A DNA stretch of 9,142 bases from Actinomycetes bacterium (GCA_021805305.1 JAJZFO010000111.1:1-9142); one strand, 5' to 3'; shown: positions 1-7,448, counted from the stretch's first letter. The notes: generated from the letters alone by a model not told the origin. Made by a program: numbers and translations.

Positions 1-2
1 TA

Positions 3-194
3 CCCGTGGCCCAGGTGGAAGCACTGCGTGAGGCGTCGTCCGCGGTCGACTACCACACCGAGGTCGTGCGCTACCCCGACGCCGAGCACGGCTTTCACTG
101 CGACGCGCGACCGGCCGTCTTCAACGCGACTGACGCGGCCGACGCCCACTCGCGCACGCTCGAGTTCTTCTCGAACCACTTGAGTGCCAAATAG
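3..194 (+). CDS. Dienelactone hydrolase family protein, C-terminal fragment
   Basis: This is the last ~63 codons of a gene whose start lies before the window; the open frame runs from the first bases to TAG at 192-194. The peptide contains the block AEHGFHCD followed by an Ala/Asp-rich stretch and a final helix ending LEFFSNHL. This matches the C-terminus of dienelactone hydrolases (alpha/beta hydrolases), where the His in HGF is the catalytic histidine. Such enzymes hydrolyse dienelactone or related carboxylic esters/lactones in the cytoplasm; the substrate here cannot be read from the fragment. The nucleophile (Cys or Ser) and Asp lie outside the window. The next gene starts 8 bp downstream on the same strand, so the two are probably co-transcribed. 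The family call is good; the exact function is open. Confidence 0.75.
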   Translation, partial: PVAQVEALREASSAVDYHTEVVRYPDAEHGFHCDARPAVFNATDAADAHSRTLEFFSNHLSAK

Positions 195-202
195 GCTTCG
201 TC

Positions 203-937
203 GTGGTCACACCTCGGATCCTTGCGACCTCGGGTGGCTTCGTGGCCGGCCCGGTGCAACAGAGTGCCCGACTGGGCGCCATGGTGATCGAGGCACTGGG
301 TCTCACTGGGGCCACTCGCCCCAGGGTCTGTCTCGTTCTCAGCGCCTCGGGTGACGACGCGTCGTACTACGCACTCGCCTACGAGGCCTTCGCGGCGGCG
401 GGATGTGACGTGACGTCCCTCAAGCTCTTTCCCCAACCCTCGGCCGACCCCGAGGAGCGCCTGGGTACCGCGGACCTCGTCTGGGTGGGTGGCGGTTCCG
501 TGGCGAACCTCTTGGCGCTATGGCGCCTGCACGGGGTGGATGGGGCCATGCGTGACGCCTGGGAGCGTGGCGTCATCTTGAGCGGCGTCTCCGCGGGGAG
601 CCTATGTTGGCACGTGGGCGGCCCGACGGACTCCTTTGGCCCCACGCTGGTGACGGTGAACAACGCACTCGGTCTGCTGCCCTACGCCAACGGCGTCCAC
701 TACGACTCCGAGCTCCAGCGCCGCCCCCTGCTGCACCGCATGATCGCCGACGGCACGCCCGCCGCGGTCGCCTACGCGACCGATGACCACGTGGGGATCT
801 GGTACGAGGGTACGACAGCCACCCGGGTGGTCGCCGACACGCCTTCACCCGGTTTCGTCGGTCCGGCGGCCTACGTGATCACTCGCGAGGGCGTCGGCGT
901 GCGCGAGCGGCGAGTGGGCGTGGGCGAGAGTTTCTAA
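203..937 (+). CDS. Peptidase E-like protein (peptidase family S51)
   Basis: A 244-residue protein of the S51 family, a class I glutamine-amidotransferase-like fold with a Ser nucleophile. Family members include aspartyl dipeptidase (PepE) and cyanophycinase. The nucleophile elbow GVSAGS places the probable catalytic Ser at residue 130. The block NGVHYDSE places the probable catalytic His at 166. A glycine-rich GGGSVANL loop lies about 35 residues before the Ser, where peptidase E has GGGNTxNL. The length suits peptidase E (~230-250 aa) rather than longer cyanophycinases. No signal peptide is seen, so it is probably cytoplasmic and cleaves Asp-X dipeptides or similar substrates. The GTG start at 203 follows the upstream stop by 8 bp; no strong Shine-Dalgarno is visible. 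The 3' end overlaps the convergent trpG stop by 4 nt. The specific substrate is not proven. Confidence 0.85.
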   Translation: MVTPRILATSGGFVAGPVQQSARLGAMVIEALGLTGATRPRVCLVLSASGDDASYYALAYEAFAAAGCDVTSLKLFPQPSADPEERLGTADLVWVGGGSVANLLALWRLHGVDGAMRDAWERGVILSGVSAGSLCWHVGGPTDSFGPTLVTVNNALGLLPYANGVHYDSELQRRPLLHRMIADGTPAAVAYATDDHVGIWYEGTTATRVVADTPSPGFVGPAAYVITREGVGVRERRVGVGESF

Positions 938-1599
938 CGCGACGGTGACGGTAGCGAACGGCGGACGGCCTCACTGACCTCCACGAGATCCTCAGACCGC
1001 TCGATGGCCACGTCGGAGCCGCAGCGTTCGAGCCAGTTCGCCAGGAGCCGATACCCGTGCTGGGTGAGTACCGACTCGGGATGGAACTGAACCCCCTCGA
1101 GGGGTGCGCTGGTGTGACGAATGCCCATGACGAGTCCTTCACTCGTGGCGGTGACCTCGAAACAGTCCGGGAGCGTCGTCGCGTCCACGACGAGAGAGTG
1201 GTAACGACCCGCGATCATCGGCTGGGGCAGACCAGCGAAGACGCCCTGGGACTGATGGACCACGGCGCTGGAACGACCGTGTAGCAACTCCGGCGCCGGG
1301 ACCACGTCGGCGCCGTAGGCCTCCCCCAGGGCCTGGTGGCCCAGGCAGATGCCCAGCATCGGCACACCCTCATCGCCACAACGGCGAATGATCTCGAGGC
1401 AGTTGCCCGCCGACACCGGATACCCCGGGCCCGGCGACACCATGACCCCGTCGTAGCGCGAGGACGAGACCTGTGACGCACCGATCTTGTCGTTGCGAAC
1501 GACCTCGACCGTGGCACCGAGCTCCCCCACGTACTGCACGAGGTTATAGACGAAGGAGTCGTAGTTGTCGACCACCAACAAGTGCGGAGAGCGCCCCAT
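934..1599 (-). CDS. trpG: Anthranilate synthase component II / aminodeoxychorismate synthase glutamine amidotransferase
   Basis: A 221-residue class I glutamine amidotransferase. It hydrolyses glutamine and channels ammonia to the chorismate-binding subunit for anthranilate (tryptophan) synthesis; in bacteria with a single copy it also serves p-aminobenzoate (folate) synthesis. The N-terminus has the typical VVDNYDSFVYNLVQY block. The nucleophile Cys85 sits in GICLGHQA, and His173/Glu175 in GVQFHPES complete the triad. SPGPGYP near residues 55-61 is the oxyanion-hole region. About 30 residues after the usual end (NWLERCG) form a charged tail. The gene is divergent from trpE, its likely partner, with starts 39 bp apart. 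The ATG at 1597-1599 is preceded, after 6 nt, by a TAGGAT hexamer, which suggests a leaderless mRNA. TrpG versus PabA cannot be settled from sequence alone; the neighbour favours TrpG. Confidence 0.93.
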   Translation of the reverse strand: MGRSPHLLVVDNYDSFVYNLVQYVGELGATVEVVRNDKIGASQVSSSRYDGVMVSPGPGYPVSAGNCLEIIRRCGDEGVPMLGICLGHQALGEAYGADVVPAPELLHGRSSAVVHQSQGVFAGLPQPMIAGRYHSLVVDATTLPDCFEVTATSEGLVMGIRHTSAPLEGVQFHPESVLTQHGYRLLANWLERCGSDVAIERSEDLVEVSEAVRRSLPSPSR

Positions 1600-1605
1600 G
1601 GGACA

Positions 1606-1611
1606 ATCCTA
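1606..1611 (-). promoter_or_regulatory. Candidate -10 element for trpG (leaderless)
   Basis: On the minus strand the hexamer TAGGAT (TANNNT type) is followed by 6 nt (TGTCCC) and then the ATG of trpG at 1599. With this spacing transcription would begin at or next to the ATG. No Shine-Dalgarno sequence is present, as expected for a leaderless mRNA. A -35 box is not clear; TTAGGA at 1634-1629 is the nearest candidate. Confidence 0.5.
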
Positions 1612-1626
1612 CGTGGTGGGCCTCAC

Positions 1627-1632
1627 TATCCT
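1627..1632 (+). promoter_or_regulatory. Candidate -10 element for trpE (leaderless)
   Basis: TATCCT (TANNNT type) is followed by 6 nt (AAAGAC) and then GTG at 1639, the start I prefer for trpE. The geometry mirrors that of the divergent trpG element. No Shine-Dalgarno is present. The -35 region expected for this promoter overlaps the -10 element of trpG, so the two promoters would share DNA. Confidence 0.5.
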
Positions 1633-1638
1633 AAAGAC

Positions 1639-3180
1639 GTGACGCTTTCCTTCTCCGACTTCCAGACGCTGGTGGATGAGGGCTTCAACACGATTCCCCT
1701 CACCGAAACGCTCCAACTGGACCGCGACACCCCGGTCTCGATCTACCAACGGTTCAACGACGGGCGGGCCTTCTGCCTGCTCGAGAGTGCGGCGTTGGGC
1801 GACGACACGGGTCGATACTCCTTCATCGGCCTCGACCGACAGTGGCGCCTTCACGCCTACGGCGACGACGTGCGTCTCGAGGGTCGCGACGACAAGGTCG
1901 AGCACGGCCCCATGGCGACGCTACGGGCCGTCCTGGGCACTTACCGCACCTACTCGCCCTCGGACCTGCCGTCATTCTTCGGCGGGGCCGTCGGCTTCGT
2001 GACCTATGACTACGTTCGTCAACTTGAGGACCTGCCGCGGCCCGCGGACCCGCTGCCCTGGCCCGATGTGGACTTCTCCTTCCCCGGCAGCGTCTTGATC
2101 TGTGACCACCTGCGCCATTCCACCACCGTCGTGGTGCTCGCCGCGGTCGCCGACGGCGCCTCCGCGCGCGGAGCCTACGACCAGGCCAACGAACGCTTGG
2201 CGTCGATCGTGACGACGTTGCTCGCCCCGGGACCGGCGCTCGAAGCGCGCGTGGAGCGCATGGTGGCCACGGCGCCGACCCAGCGCGCACGCATCGACGT
2301 ACGCGCGCTTGCGGCACAGCTGTCGAATTTCACGTTGACGCAGTACGCCGACGTGGTGACCAGGGCGCGCGAGTACATCTTCGCCGGCGACATCTTCCAA
2401 GTCGTTCCCTCCCAGCAGTTCACCCGTCCCACCAACGTCGAACCGCTCACTCTCTATCGCGTGCTTCGCGCCCTGAATCCTTCGCCCTACATGTACCTGG
2501 TCGACACCGGTGACTCCCAGGTCGTCGGCGCGTCACCGGAGATGCTGGTGCGCGTCGAGGGTGGTGTCGTCACGACGCGCCCCATTGCCGGAACTCGTCC
2601 GCGGGGCGACTCCGACGCGGCGGATCGGGCGCTCGAGGCGGAGATCCTGGCCGACGAGAAGGAGATCGCCGAGCACGTCATGTTGGTCGACCTCGGTCGA
2701 AATGACGTGGGTCGGGTGTCGGTGCCCGGTAGCGTGCGGGTGCAGCGATTGGCCCACGTCGAGCGCTTCAGCCACCTGATGCACCTCGTGTCACAGGTCA
2801 CCGGCCACTTGCGTGATGGTCTGGACGCATTCGACGCCTTCGACGCCCTGTTCCCGGCGGGAACGTTGAGCGGCGCGCCCAAGGTCCGCGCGATGCAGAT
2901 CATCGACGAATTCGAGCCGGTGCGACGAGGGCCGTACGGGGGGGCGCTGGGATACTTCTCGTTACGTGGCGACGCGGACTTCGCCATCACCATCCGCACG
3001 GTGTCACTGCGCAACGGCACCGCCACCGTGCAGGCCGGTGGAGGCATCGTCGCCGATTCACGACCAGAGGTTGAATACCAGGAGTGCATCTCGAAGGCGT
3101 CGGCGCCACTGCTCGCCCTGGAGATCGTCGACCCACTGGCGAGCAGCGAACAGCTCTCGAGCGTCTCTCGCGGGGCCTGA
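1639..3180 (+). CDS. trpE: Anthranilate synthase component I
   Basis: Makes anthranilate from chorismate with ammonia from TrpG; first committed step of tryptophan synthesis, cytoplasmic. From GTG 1639 the protein is 513 aa, normal for TrpE. The N-terminal domain carries LLES (residues 47-50) and GRYSFIG, the tryptophan-binding region of feedback-inhibited TrpE. The C-terminal chorismate-binding domain has PFAM-typical blocks: DLGRNDVGRVS (from residue 351), SGAPK (411-415), and a late GGGIVADS followed by YQECISKA. These favour TrpE over PabB. An in-frame GTG at 1582 would give 19 more residues but would lie inside the trpG coding start and has no support. The 1639 start is supported by a -10-like hexamer 6 nt upstream. 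A FUSC exporter follows on the same strand. Regulation by Trp feedback is expected from the LLES motif; no attenuation leader can exist if the mRNA is leaderless. Confidence 0.93.
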   Translation: MTLSFSDFQTLVDEGFNTIPLTETLQLDRDTPVSIYQRFNDGRAFCLLESAALGDDTGRYSFIGLDRQWRLHAYGDDVRLEGRDDKVEHGPMATLRAVLGTYRTYSPSDLPSFFGGAVGFVTYDYVRQLEDLPRPADPLPWPDVDFSFPGSVLICDHLRHSTTVVVLAAVADGASARGAYDQANERLASIVTTLLAPGPALEARVERMVATAPTQRARIDVRALAAQLSNFTLTQYADVVTRAREYIFAGDIFQVVPSQQFTRPTNVEPLTLYRVLRALNPSPYMYLVDTGDSQVVGASPEMLVRVEGGVVTTRPIAGTRPRGDSDAADRALEAEILADEKEIAEHVMLVDLGRNDVGRVSVPGSVRVQRLAHVERFSHLMHLVSQVTGHLRDGLDAFDAFDALFPAGTLSGAPKVRAMQIIDEFEPVRRGPYGGALGYFSLRGDADFAITIRTVSLRNGTATVQAGGGIVADSRPEVEYQECISKASAPLLALEIVDPLASSEQLSSVSRGA

Positions 3181-3283
3181 GATCGACCAGGGCGCTCCCC
3201 CGGCCCGGCGCCCGCGTCCGCGAGGTGACGCGCTGCGAGCCCTGCGCGCGGCCTTCGACGTCAATCTTCATTCCATCTCGCCG

Positions 3284-5317
3284 GTGCGCGGAATGGTCAC
3301 TGCGGTTCCCGTCGTGGTGGTGTTCGCCATTGGGCTCGCCGTGCACGATCCGCGTGCGGCGATCACTATGGCCGTGGGGGCCAATCTGGTGGCAATCGTG
3401 TCGCTGGTCGGGGCGCCGAAACTACCCCTTCGCTTCGCCCTGCTCGACGCCGTCGCCTTAGGGCTCTCGGTGATGCTGGGTACCGTCAGCGCGTCGGTGC
3501 CGTGGCTGCACACCGCCCTGCTGGTCCCGCTGTGCTTCGTCGCGGGCATGGCCGTGATCTACGGACAGACGCAAGCGGTCCTCGGGTCCCAGGCCATCGT
3601 CGTGTACGCGGCTCTGGGACGATTCTCGGGGTCGCCGGCGACCGCGTTGGCGCTGGGGGCGTTGGTGACCCTCGGCGCGGTGGTCGAAGTCGCCGCACTG
3701 CTCGTGCTACGACTTCCGCCCACCCTGCGTTATCAGCGAGCGATGGTCGCCGATGCGTTGAATAATCTGGCCGTCTACGCTCATACGCCCGCCGATCAGT
3801 CCGCGATCAGTGTCCTGGCCAGCATCGACGCCGCTCAGCGAGTGCTCTCGCCCCTCTCGCTCTTTGGGCGTAGTGACGATCGCGACCTACGAGGAATCGT
3901 CGACCAAGTCCGACGAGCACGACTCGATTTCACCACTCTCGCGGGCCTGCGCACCCGCTTGGGCGAGGTCGAACCGACGCTGCTGGGTCCCGTGCACGAC
4001 GCCCTCTACGACGTGGCCGACGGTGTCGCTCAATTGGCCAAGGCCGTGCGTCGACCCGACCGACCCGTGGCCTGGCGCGAGAGCGAGCAGCGCCTCCGTC
4101 GTGATATCGACGAGCTGCAGAGTCAGCTGCACGCGGGACGCTTCACCAGCGAGGTACAAGTCCTGATGCTCCAGGTGCTGGCGCATCTCGAGGCCCTCGG
4201 CGGACAATTGCGTTCGATCGGCAACCTCGTGGCGCGCGACGCCGCCGACGCTCCGCGGGGCGCGTGGCGCTTGGACGTGCGCTGGGCGGGTCTTGGACGT
4301 CCTCACCTCGGCGACAACATCGCACTCTTCCGCGACAATCTGCGCACGGACTCCGTCGCGTTTCGCCACGCGATACGTCTCGTGGTCGCGGTGTTGGTGG
4401 CCACGGCGGTCGCGCACCTTCTGGGCCTTCCGCGCGGGTACTGGGTCGCCTTCGCGGTCGCGGTGATCTTGAAACCCGACTACAGCACACTCCTGCGCCG
4501 AGGGGTCGGACGCGTGGTGGGCACCGCGCTCGGCGCATCCCTCGCGGCGATCCTGGTGAGTGAGCTGCATCCGTCCTACGCGCTGAGCACGGTCTTGATC
4601 GCACTCGTCGCCGCGGCCGCCTACGCCACCTGGTCCGCGAGCTTCTCGGTGGCCATCGGTCTGGTCACCGCCCTCGTCTTGATCCTGCTCTCGGTGAGTT
4701 CGACCAACTCGGTGGGGACCGCGCTCGACCGCCTGATCGACATCGTGTTGGGAGCCGTGATCTCCGCGGCGACCTACCTCCTGTGGCCGTCCTCGCCCGC
4801 CCACGACGTCCGACAGAGTGAGGCGGCACTCTTCACGGCGCTGGCCGGCTACGTCGATGAGGTTCTCAAATCGTGCTTGGGCCTCGGTGGTGATCCGGTG
4901 CTGATCGCCGCCACGTCGCGCAACGCCCACTTTCGCTTCGCGACCGCGGAGACGGCGGTCGCTCGCTCGCTCGAGGAACCCAGCGCCACTCGCGGCGATC
5001 CCCAGGTCGAACGCGGACTCCTAATGAGCGGGCTGCGAATCCTGCGCGCGACCCACGCGATGCGCTTCGAGGCCGATCGCGGGGCCCGCGTCGCGGCCAC
5101 GCCGGCACTCGAGGAACTGCGCGCCACACTGGGACGAAGTCTGCGCTGCCTCGGCGACAACCGTCCGCTCGACCTCTCGCCCTCGCCTCGCGACGCGTAC
5201 CGCCAGGCCAGCGTCGATCTCACTCGTGAGGGCGCCCCGGCGTCGCTGGCGTCCAACCTCGACGAGATCGTCAACGCCATCAACACTGGCGCTCACCTGA
5301 TGACGTCGGTCCCATGA
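3284..5317 (+). CDS. FUSC family / aromatic acid exporter-like membrane protein
   Basis: A multi-pass inner-membrane protein of the FUSC (fusaric acid resistance)/aromatic acid exporter superfamily. From GTG 3284 it has 677 aa. Six hydrophobic segments lie at about residues 4-20, 24-43, 50-70, 74-93, 101-113 and 119-143. A long soluble, charged, helical section follows (~145-355). A second membrane block (~363-500) starts with the FUSC hallmark PRGYWVAFAVAVILKPD and then RRGVGRVVGT. A cytoplasmic C-terminal domain completes it. Known relatives export aromatic carboxylic acids such as p-hydroxybenzoate or fusaric acid; the substrate here is unknown. The start is uncertain: the in-frame stretch LRALRAAFD (from ~3233) looks like the normal amphipathic leader of the family, yet no ATG/GTG/TTG lies in frame between 3071 and 3284. 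TTG 3071 and GTG 3038 overlap trpE by more than 100 nt. It follows trpE directly and is probably co-transcribed. Confidence 0.82.
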   Translation: MRGMVTAVPVVVVFAIGLAVHDPRAAITMAVGANLVAIVSLVGAPKLPLRFALLDAVALGLSVMLGTVSASVPWLHTALLVPLCFVAGMAVIYGQTQAVLGSQAIVVYAALGRFSGSPATALALGALVTLGAVVEVAALLVLRLPPTLRYQRAMVADALNNLAVYAHTPADQSAISVLASIDAAQRVLSPLSLFGRSDDRDLRGIVDQVRRARLDFTTLAGLRTRLGEVEPTLLGPVHDALYDVADGVAQLAKAVRRPDRPVAWRESEQRLRRDIDELQSQLHAGRFTSEVQVLMLQVLAHLEALGGQLRSIGNLVARDAADAPRGAWRLDVRWAGLGRPHLGDNIALFRDNLRTDSVAFRHAIRLVVAVLVATAVAHLLGLPRGYWVAFAVAVILKPDYSTLLRRGVGRVVGTALGASLAAILVSELHPSYALSTVLIALVAAAAYATWSASFSVAIGLVTALVLILLSVSSTNSVGTALDRLIDIVLGAVISAATYLLWPSSPAHDVRQSEAALFTALAGYVDEVLKSCLGLGGDPVLIAATSRNAHFRFATAETAVARSLEEPSATRGDPQVERGLLMSGLRILRATHAMRFEADRGARVAATPALEELRATLGRSLRCLGDNRPLDLSPSPRDAYRQASVDLTREGAPASLASNLDEIVNAINTGAHLMTSVP

Positions 5318-5320
5318 GAG

Positions 5321-5353
5321 GACTCTCGTCGCGTCCACGTCGCGACGAGAGTC
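5321..5353 (+). terminator. Perfect 13-bp hairpin after the FUSC gene
   Basis: GACTCTCGTCGCG at 5321-5333 and its exact reverse complement CGCGACGAGAGTC at 5341-5353 are separated by a 7-nt loop (TCCACGT). The hairpin starts 3 bp after the FUSC stop codon. No U-tract follows; high-GC actinobacteria often have such terminators without a U run. It could end the trpE-FUSC transcript or protect its 3' end. It lies 26 nt before the small ORF ahead of the mutase, so a 5'-UTR role is also possible if transcription starts upstream. Confidence 0.6.
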
Positions 5354-5379
5354 GCACCCCGCGCGAAACAGGAGTAAGA

Positions 5380-5406
5380 ATGACCCTAGAGACGCTCGAC
5401 AAGTAG
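5380..5406 (+). other. Eight-codon upstream ORF ahead of the mutase
   Basis: ATG at 5380 is preceded by AGGAG at 5370-5374 with a good 5-nt spacing, the best ribosome binding site near this operon. The ORF reads MTLETLDK and ends at TAG 5404-5406. It is in the same frame as the mutase GTG at 5428, which lies 21 nt after the TAG and has only a G-run (5417-5422) before it. It may be a leader ORF that brings ribosomes to the GTG by reinitiation, or the remains of a longer mutase N-terminus cut by a point mutation. No peptide function is claimed. Confidence 0.4.
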
Positions 5407-5427
5407 TCGCATCACCGGGGGGTCAAC

Positions 5428-7062
5428 GTGGACCATCGCAACGCTCGACGAAAGTGGCAACAAGCCTACGAGGCGACCGCGGCGGCCGCGAGCCGTGCCA
5501 CCACCCAATCGGGTGCGCCGATCGAACCCGTCTACGGGCCCGACGACGCGGAGTACCCAGGGCAGTTCCCCTACACTCGCGGCATTCACCCCGCGATGTA
5601 CCGATCCAAGCTCTGGACCATGCGGATGTTCGCGGGCTTTGGCACCGCCCCTGACACCAACGAACGTTTTCGCGAGATCATCGACGCGGGGGGAACGGGC
5701 ATCTCAACCGCCTACGACATGCCGACACTCCTCGGCATCGACTCCGACGACCAACGCGCTCGCGGCGAAGTAGGACGCTGCGGCGTCGCCATCGACACGA
5801 TCGACGACGTCGCCGACCTCTACGCGGGCATCGACCTCGGCGCCATCACCACGTCGATGACCATCAACGCGCCCGCGGCCGCGATCTTTGCGATGTTCGT
5901 GGCCAACGCGGAGGACCACGGCGTGAGTCGCGACCATCTCGGGGGCACCCTACAGAATGACATTTTGAAGGAGTACCAGGCGCAGCACGAATACGTGTTT
6001 CCGCCCCGGCCCTCGCTACGACTGGTTCGCGACACGGTGGTCTTCGCCACACGCGAAATGCCACGATGGCACCCCCTGTCGGTGTCGGGTTACCACATCC
6101 GTGAAGCGGGTTCGACGGCCGCCCAAGAGGTGGCCTTCACCCTGGCCAATGGCTTCGCCTACGTGGAGCTGGCGCGTCGGGCCGGCCTCGCGATCGACCA
6201 CTACGCCCCGAAGATGTCGTTCTTCTTCAACGCCCATATCGACTTCTTCGAAGAAGTGGCGAAGTACCGATGCGCGCGACGACTGTGGGCCACCTGGATG
6301 CGCAACTTCTACGGCGCGCTCGACGAGCGATCGTGGCAACTACGATTCCACGCCCAGACCGCTGGCGTATCCTTGACCGCCCAGCAACCCGACAACAACC
6401 ACGCTCGCACCGCGATTGAGGCACTCGCGGCGGTTCTCGGCGGGGCACAATCGTTACACACCAATTCCTTCGACGAGGCGTGGACGCTTCCCTCGGCCGA
6501 CGCGGCGCGAATCGCGCTTCGCACGCAACAGGTCATCGCCTTCGAGACCAACGTCACCCAGGTGGCCGATCCCCTCGGGGGTAGCTGGTTCGTCGAAAGC
6601 CTCACCGATCAGATGCAAAGCGACGTGGGCGAATTGCTCGAAGAGATCTTGGAGATGGGTAACGGTTCGATGCTCGAGGGCTGTCTCGCGGCCATCGACA
6701 ATGGATGGTTCGACGATCACATCACCGACGCCGCCTACACCCACGAACGCGCGGTGCAGCGCGGCGAACGCCTCATCGTCGGCGTCAATGCCTTCGTCGA
6801 TGACGCACCGGCACCGGCCCCGCTCAATCAGGTGTCCGGCGACGCCGACGCCCGCCAACAGTTGCGGCTGGCCAAGGTGCGCCGAGAGCGCGACCACGAC
6901 ACCGTCGCACGCACGCTCGAGCGACTGCGTGGCGACGCCCTCGACCCCGAGACCAACCTCATGCCAGCCCTGATGGAGGCGTCGCGCGCTCGCGCGAGCG
7001 TGGGCGAGATCATGAACACCCTCGCCGACGTCTTCGGGCGATACCACGTGAGAGCGCGATGA
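5428..7062 (+). CDS. Adenosylcobalamin-dependent acyl-CoA mutase, large catalytic subunit (isobutyryl-CoA mutase-like)
   Basis: A 544-residue catalytic subunit of the methylmalonyl-CoA mutase superfamily, consisting of the TIM-barrel substrate domain without the B12 domain, which the next gene encodes. It catalyses a radical carbon-skeleton rearrangement of an acyl-CoA. Conserved blocks: [45 protein letters not shown] and [10 protein letters not shown]. Aligned by eye with Propionibacterium MutB (constant offset 21), Tyr89 is Phe68, Ala116 is Ala95, Gln197 is Gln176, Arg207 is Gln186, and Tyr243/His244 are Tyr222/His223. Phe plus Gln at the 89/207 positions is the isobutyryl-CoA mutase pattern; methylmalonyl-CoA mutase has Tyr plus Arg, and 2-hydroxyisobutyryl-CoA mutase has Ile plus Asp at 89/116. 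The start is GTG 5428; the next in-frame ATG would remove conserved N-terminal sequence. It overlaps the small subunit by ATGA. No MeaB-type chaperone gene is in the window. Automatic pipelines would probably call it methylmalonyl-CoA mutase. Confidence 0.9.
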   Translation: MDHRNARRKWQQAYEATAAAASRATTQSGAPIEPVYGPDDAEYPGQFPYTRGIHPAMYRSKLWTMRMFAGFGTAPDTNERFREIIDAGGTGISTAYDMPTLLGIDSDDQRARGEVGRCGVAIDTIDDVADLYAGIDLGAITTSMTINAPAAAIFAMFVANAEDHGVSRDHLGGTLQNDILKEYQAQHEYVFPPRPSLRLVRDTVVFATREMPRWHPLSVSGYHIREAGSTAAQEVAFTLANGFAYVELARRAGLAIDHYAPKMSFFFNAHIDFFEEVAKYRCARRLWATWMRNFYGALDERSWQLRFHAQTAGVSLTAQQPDNNHARTAIEALAAVLGGAQSLHTNSFDEAWTLPSADAARIALRTQQVIAFETNVTQVADPLGGSWFVESLTDQMQSDVGELLEEILEMGNGSMLEGCLAAIDNGWFDDHITDAAYTHERAVQRGERLIVGVNAFVDDAPAPAPLNQVSGDADARQQLRLAKVRRERDHDTVARTLERLRGDALDPETNLMPALMEASRARASVGEIMNTLADVFGRYHVRAR

Positions 7063-7448
7063 GCCGACGGGTGCTCGTCGCCAAAGTCGGACTCGACGGC
7101 CACGACCGCGGCGTGAACGTAATCGCGCGACTGTTGCGCGACGCCGGAATGGAGGTCGTCTACACCGGCCTATTCCAGACGCCCGAATCGGTGGCTCGAA
7201 CCGCGGTCGACGAGGACGTCGACGTGGTGGGGCTCTCCATCCTGTCGGGGGCTCACCTGACGCTCGTGCCACTGGTCATCGACGCCCTACGCCAGCTCGG
7301 TTCGCCCATTCCGGTCGTCGTCGGCGGCATCATCCCCCAAGAGGACGTGGCCGCTCTTCGTCGTGCCGGGGTGGCCGCCACCTTCGGACCGGGATCGTCG
7401 ATGGAGGACATCGTCACCACCATCGAATCACTCTCGCCAGCGCGTTGA
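7059..7448 (+). CDS. Cobalamin-binding small subunit of the acyl-CoA mutase
   Basis: A 129-residue stand-alone B12-binding domain (Rossmann-like). The signature DxHxxG is Asp13-Gly-His15-Asp-Arg-Gly18; His15 would be the lower axial cobalt ligand (base-off/His-on mode). SxL is Ser60-Ile-Leu62 and the GG motif is Gly89-Gly90 in VVVGGIIP. Length and motifs match IcmB and the small subunits of other two-part acyl-CoA mutases. The ATG overlaps the TGA of the large subunit (ATGA at 7059-7062), which implies translational coupling and a fixed ratio of the two subunits. It pairs with the large subunit to form the holoenzyme in the cytoplasm. Confidence 0.93.
   Translation: MSRRVLVAKVGLDGHDRGVNVIARLLRDAGMEVVYTGLFQTPESVARTAVDEDVDVVGLSILSGAHLTLVPLVIDALRQLGSPIPVVVGGIIPQEDVAALRRAGVAATFGPGSSMEDIVTTIESLSPAR

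Noticed and set aside
1582..1638. Upstream GTG start for trpE
   Set aside because: Would place 19 extra residues inside the trpG start region, with no Shine-Dalgarno; the -10 element 6 nt before GTG 1639 fits better.
2966..3283. GTG/TTG starts at 2966, 3038 or 3071 for the FUSC gene
   Set aside because: They overlap trpE by more than 100 nt and add low-complexity Ser/Arg/Pro sequence; kept only as alternatives in the start-site finding.
3887..4930. 347-codon minus-strand ORF opposite the FUSC gene
   Set aside because: Low-complexity, Arg/Gly/Asp-rich translation with no recognisable domain; the plus strand has clear FUSC membrane segments and the YWVAFAVAVILKPD hallmark. It is a shadow of high-GC coding DNA.
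6454..7272. 272-codon minus-strand ORF opposite both mutase subunits
   Set aside because: Arg/Pro/Gly-rich with no family features; spans two well-supported plus-strand genes.
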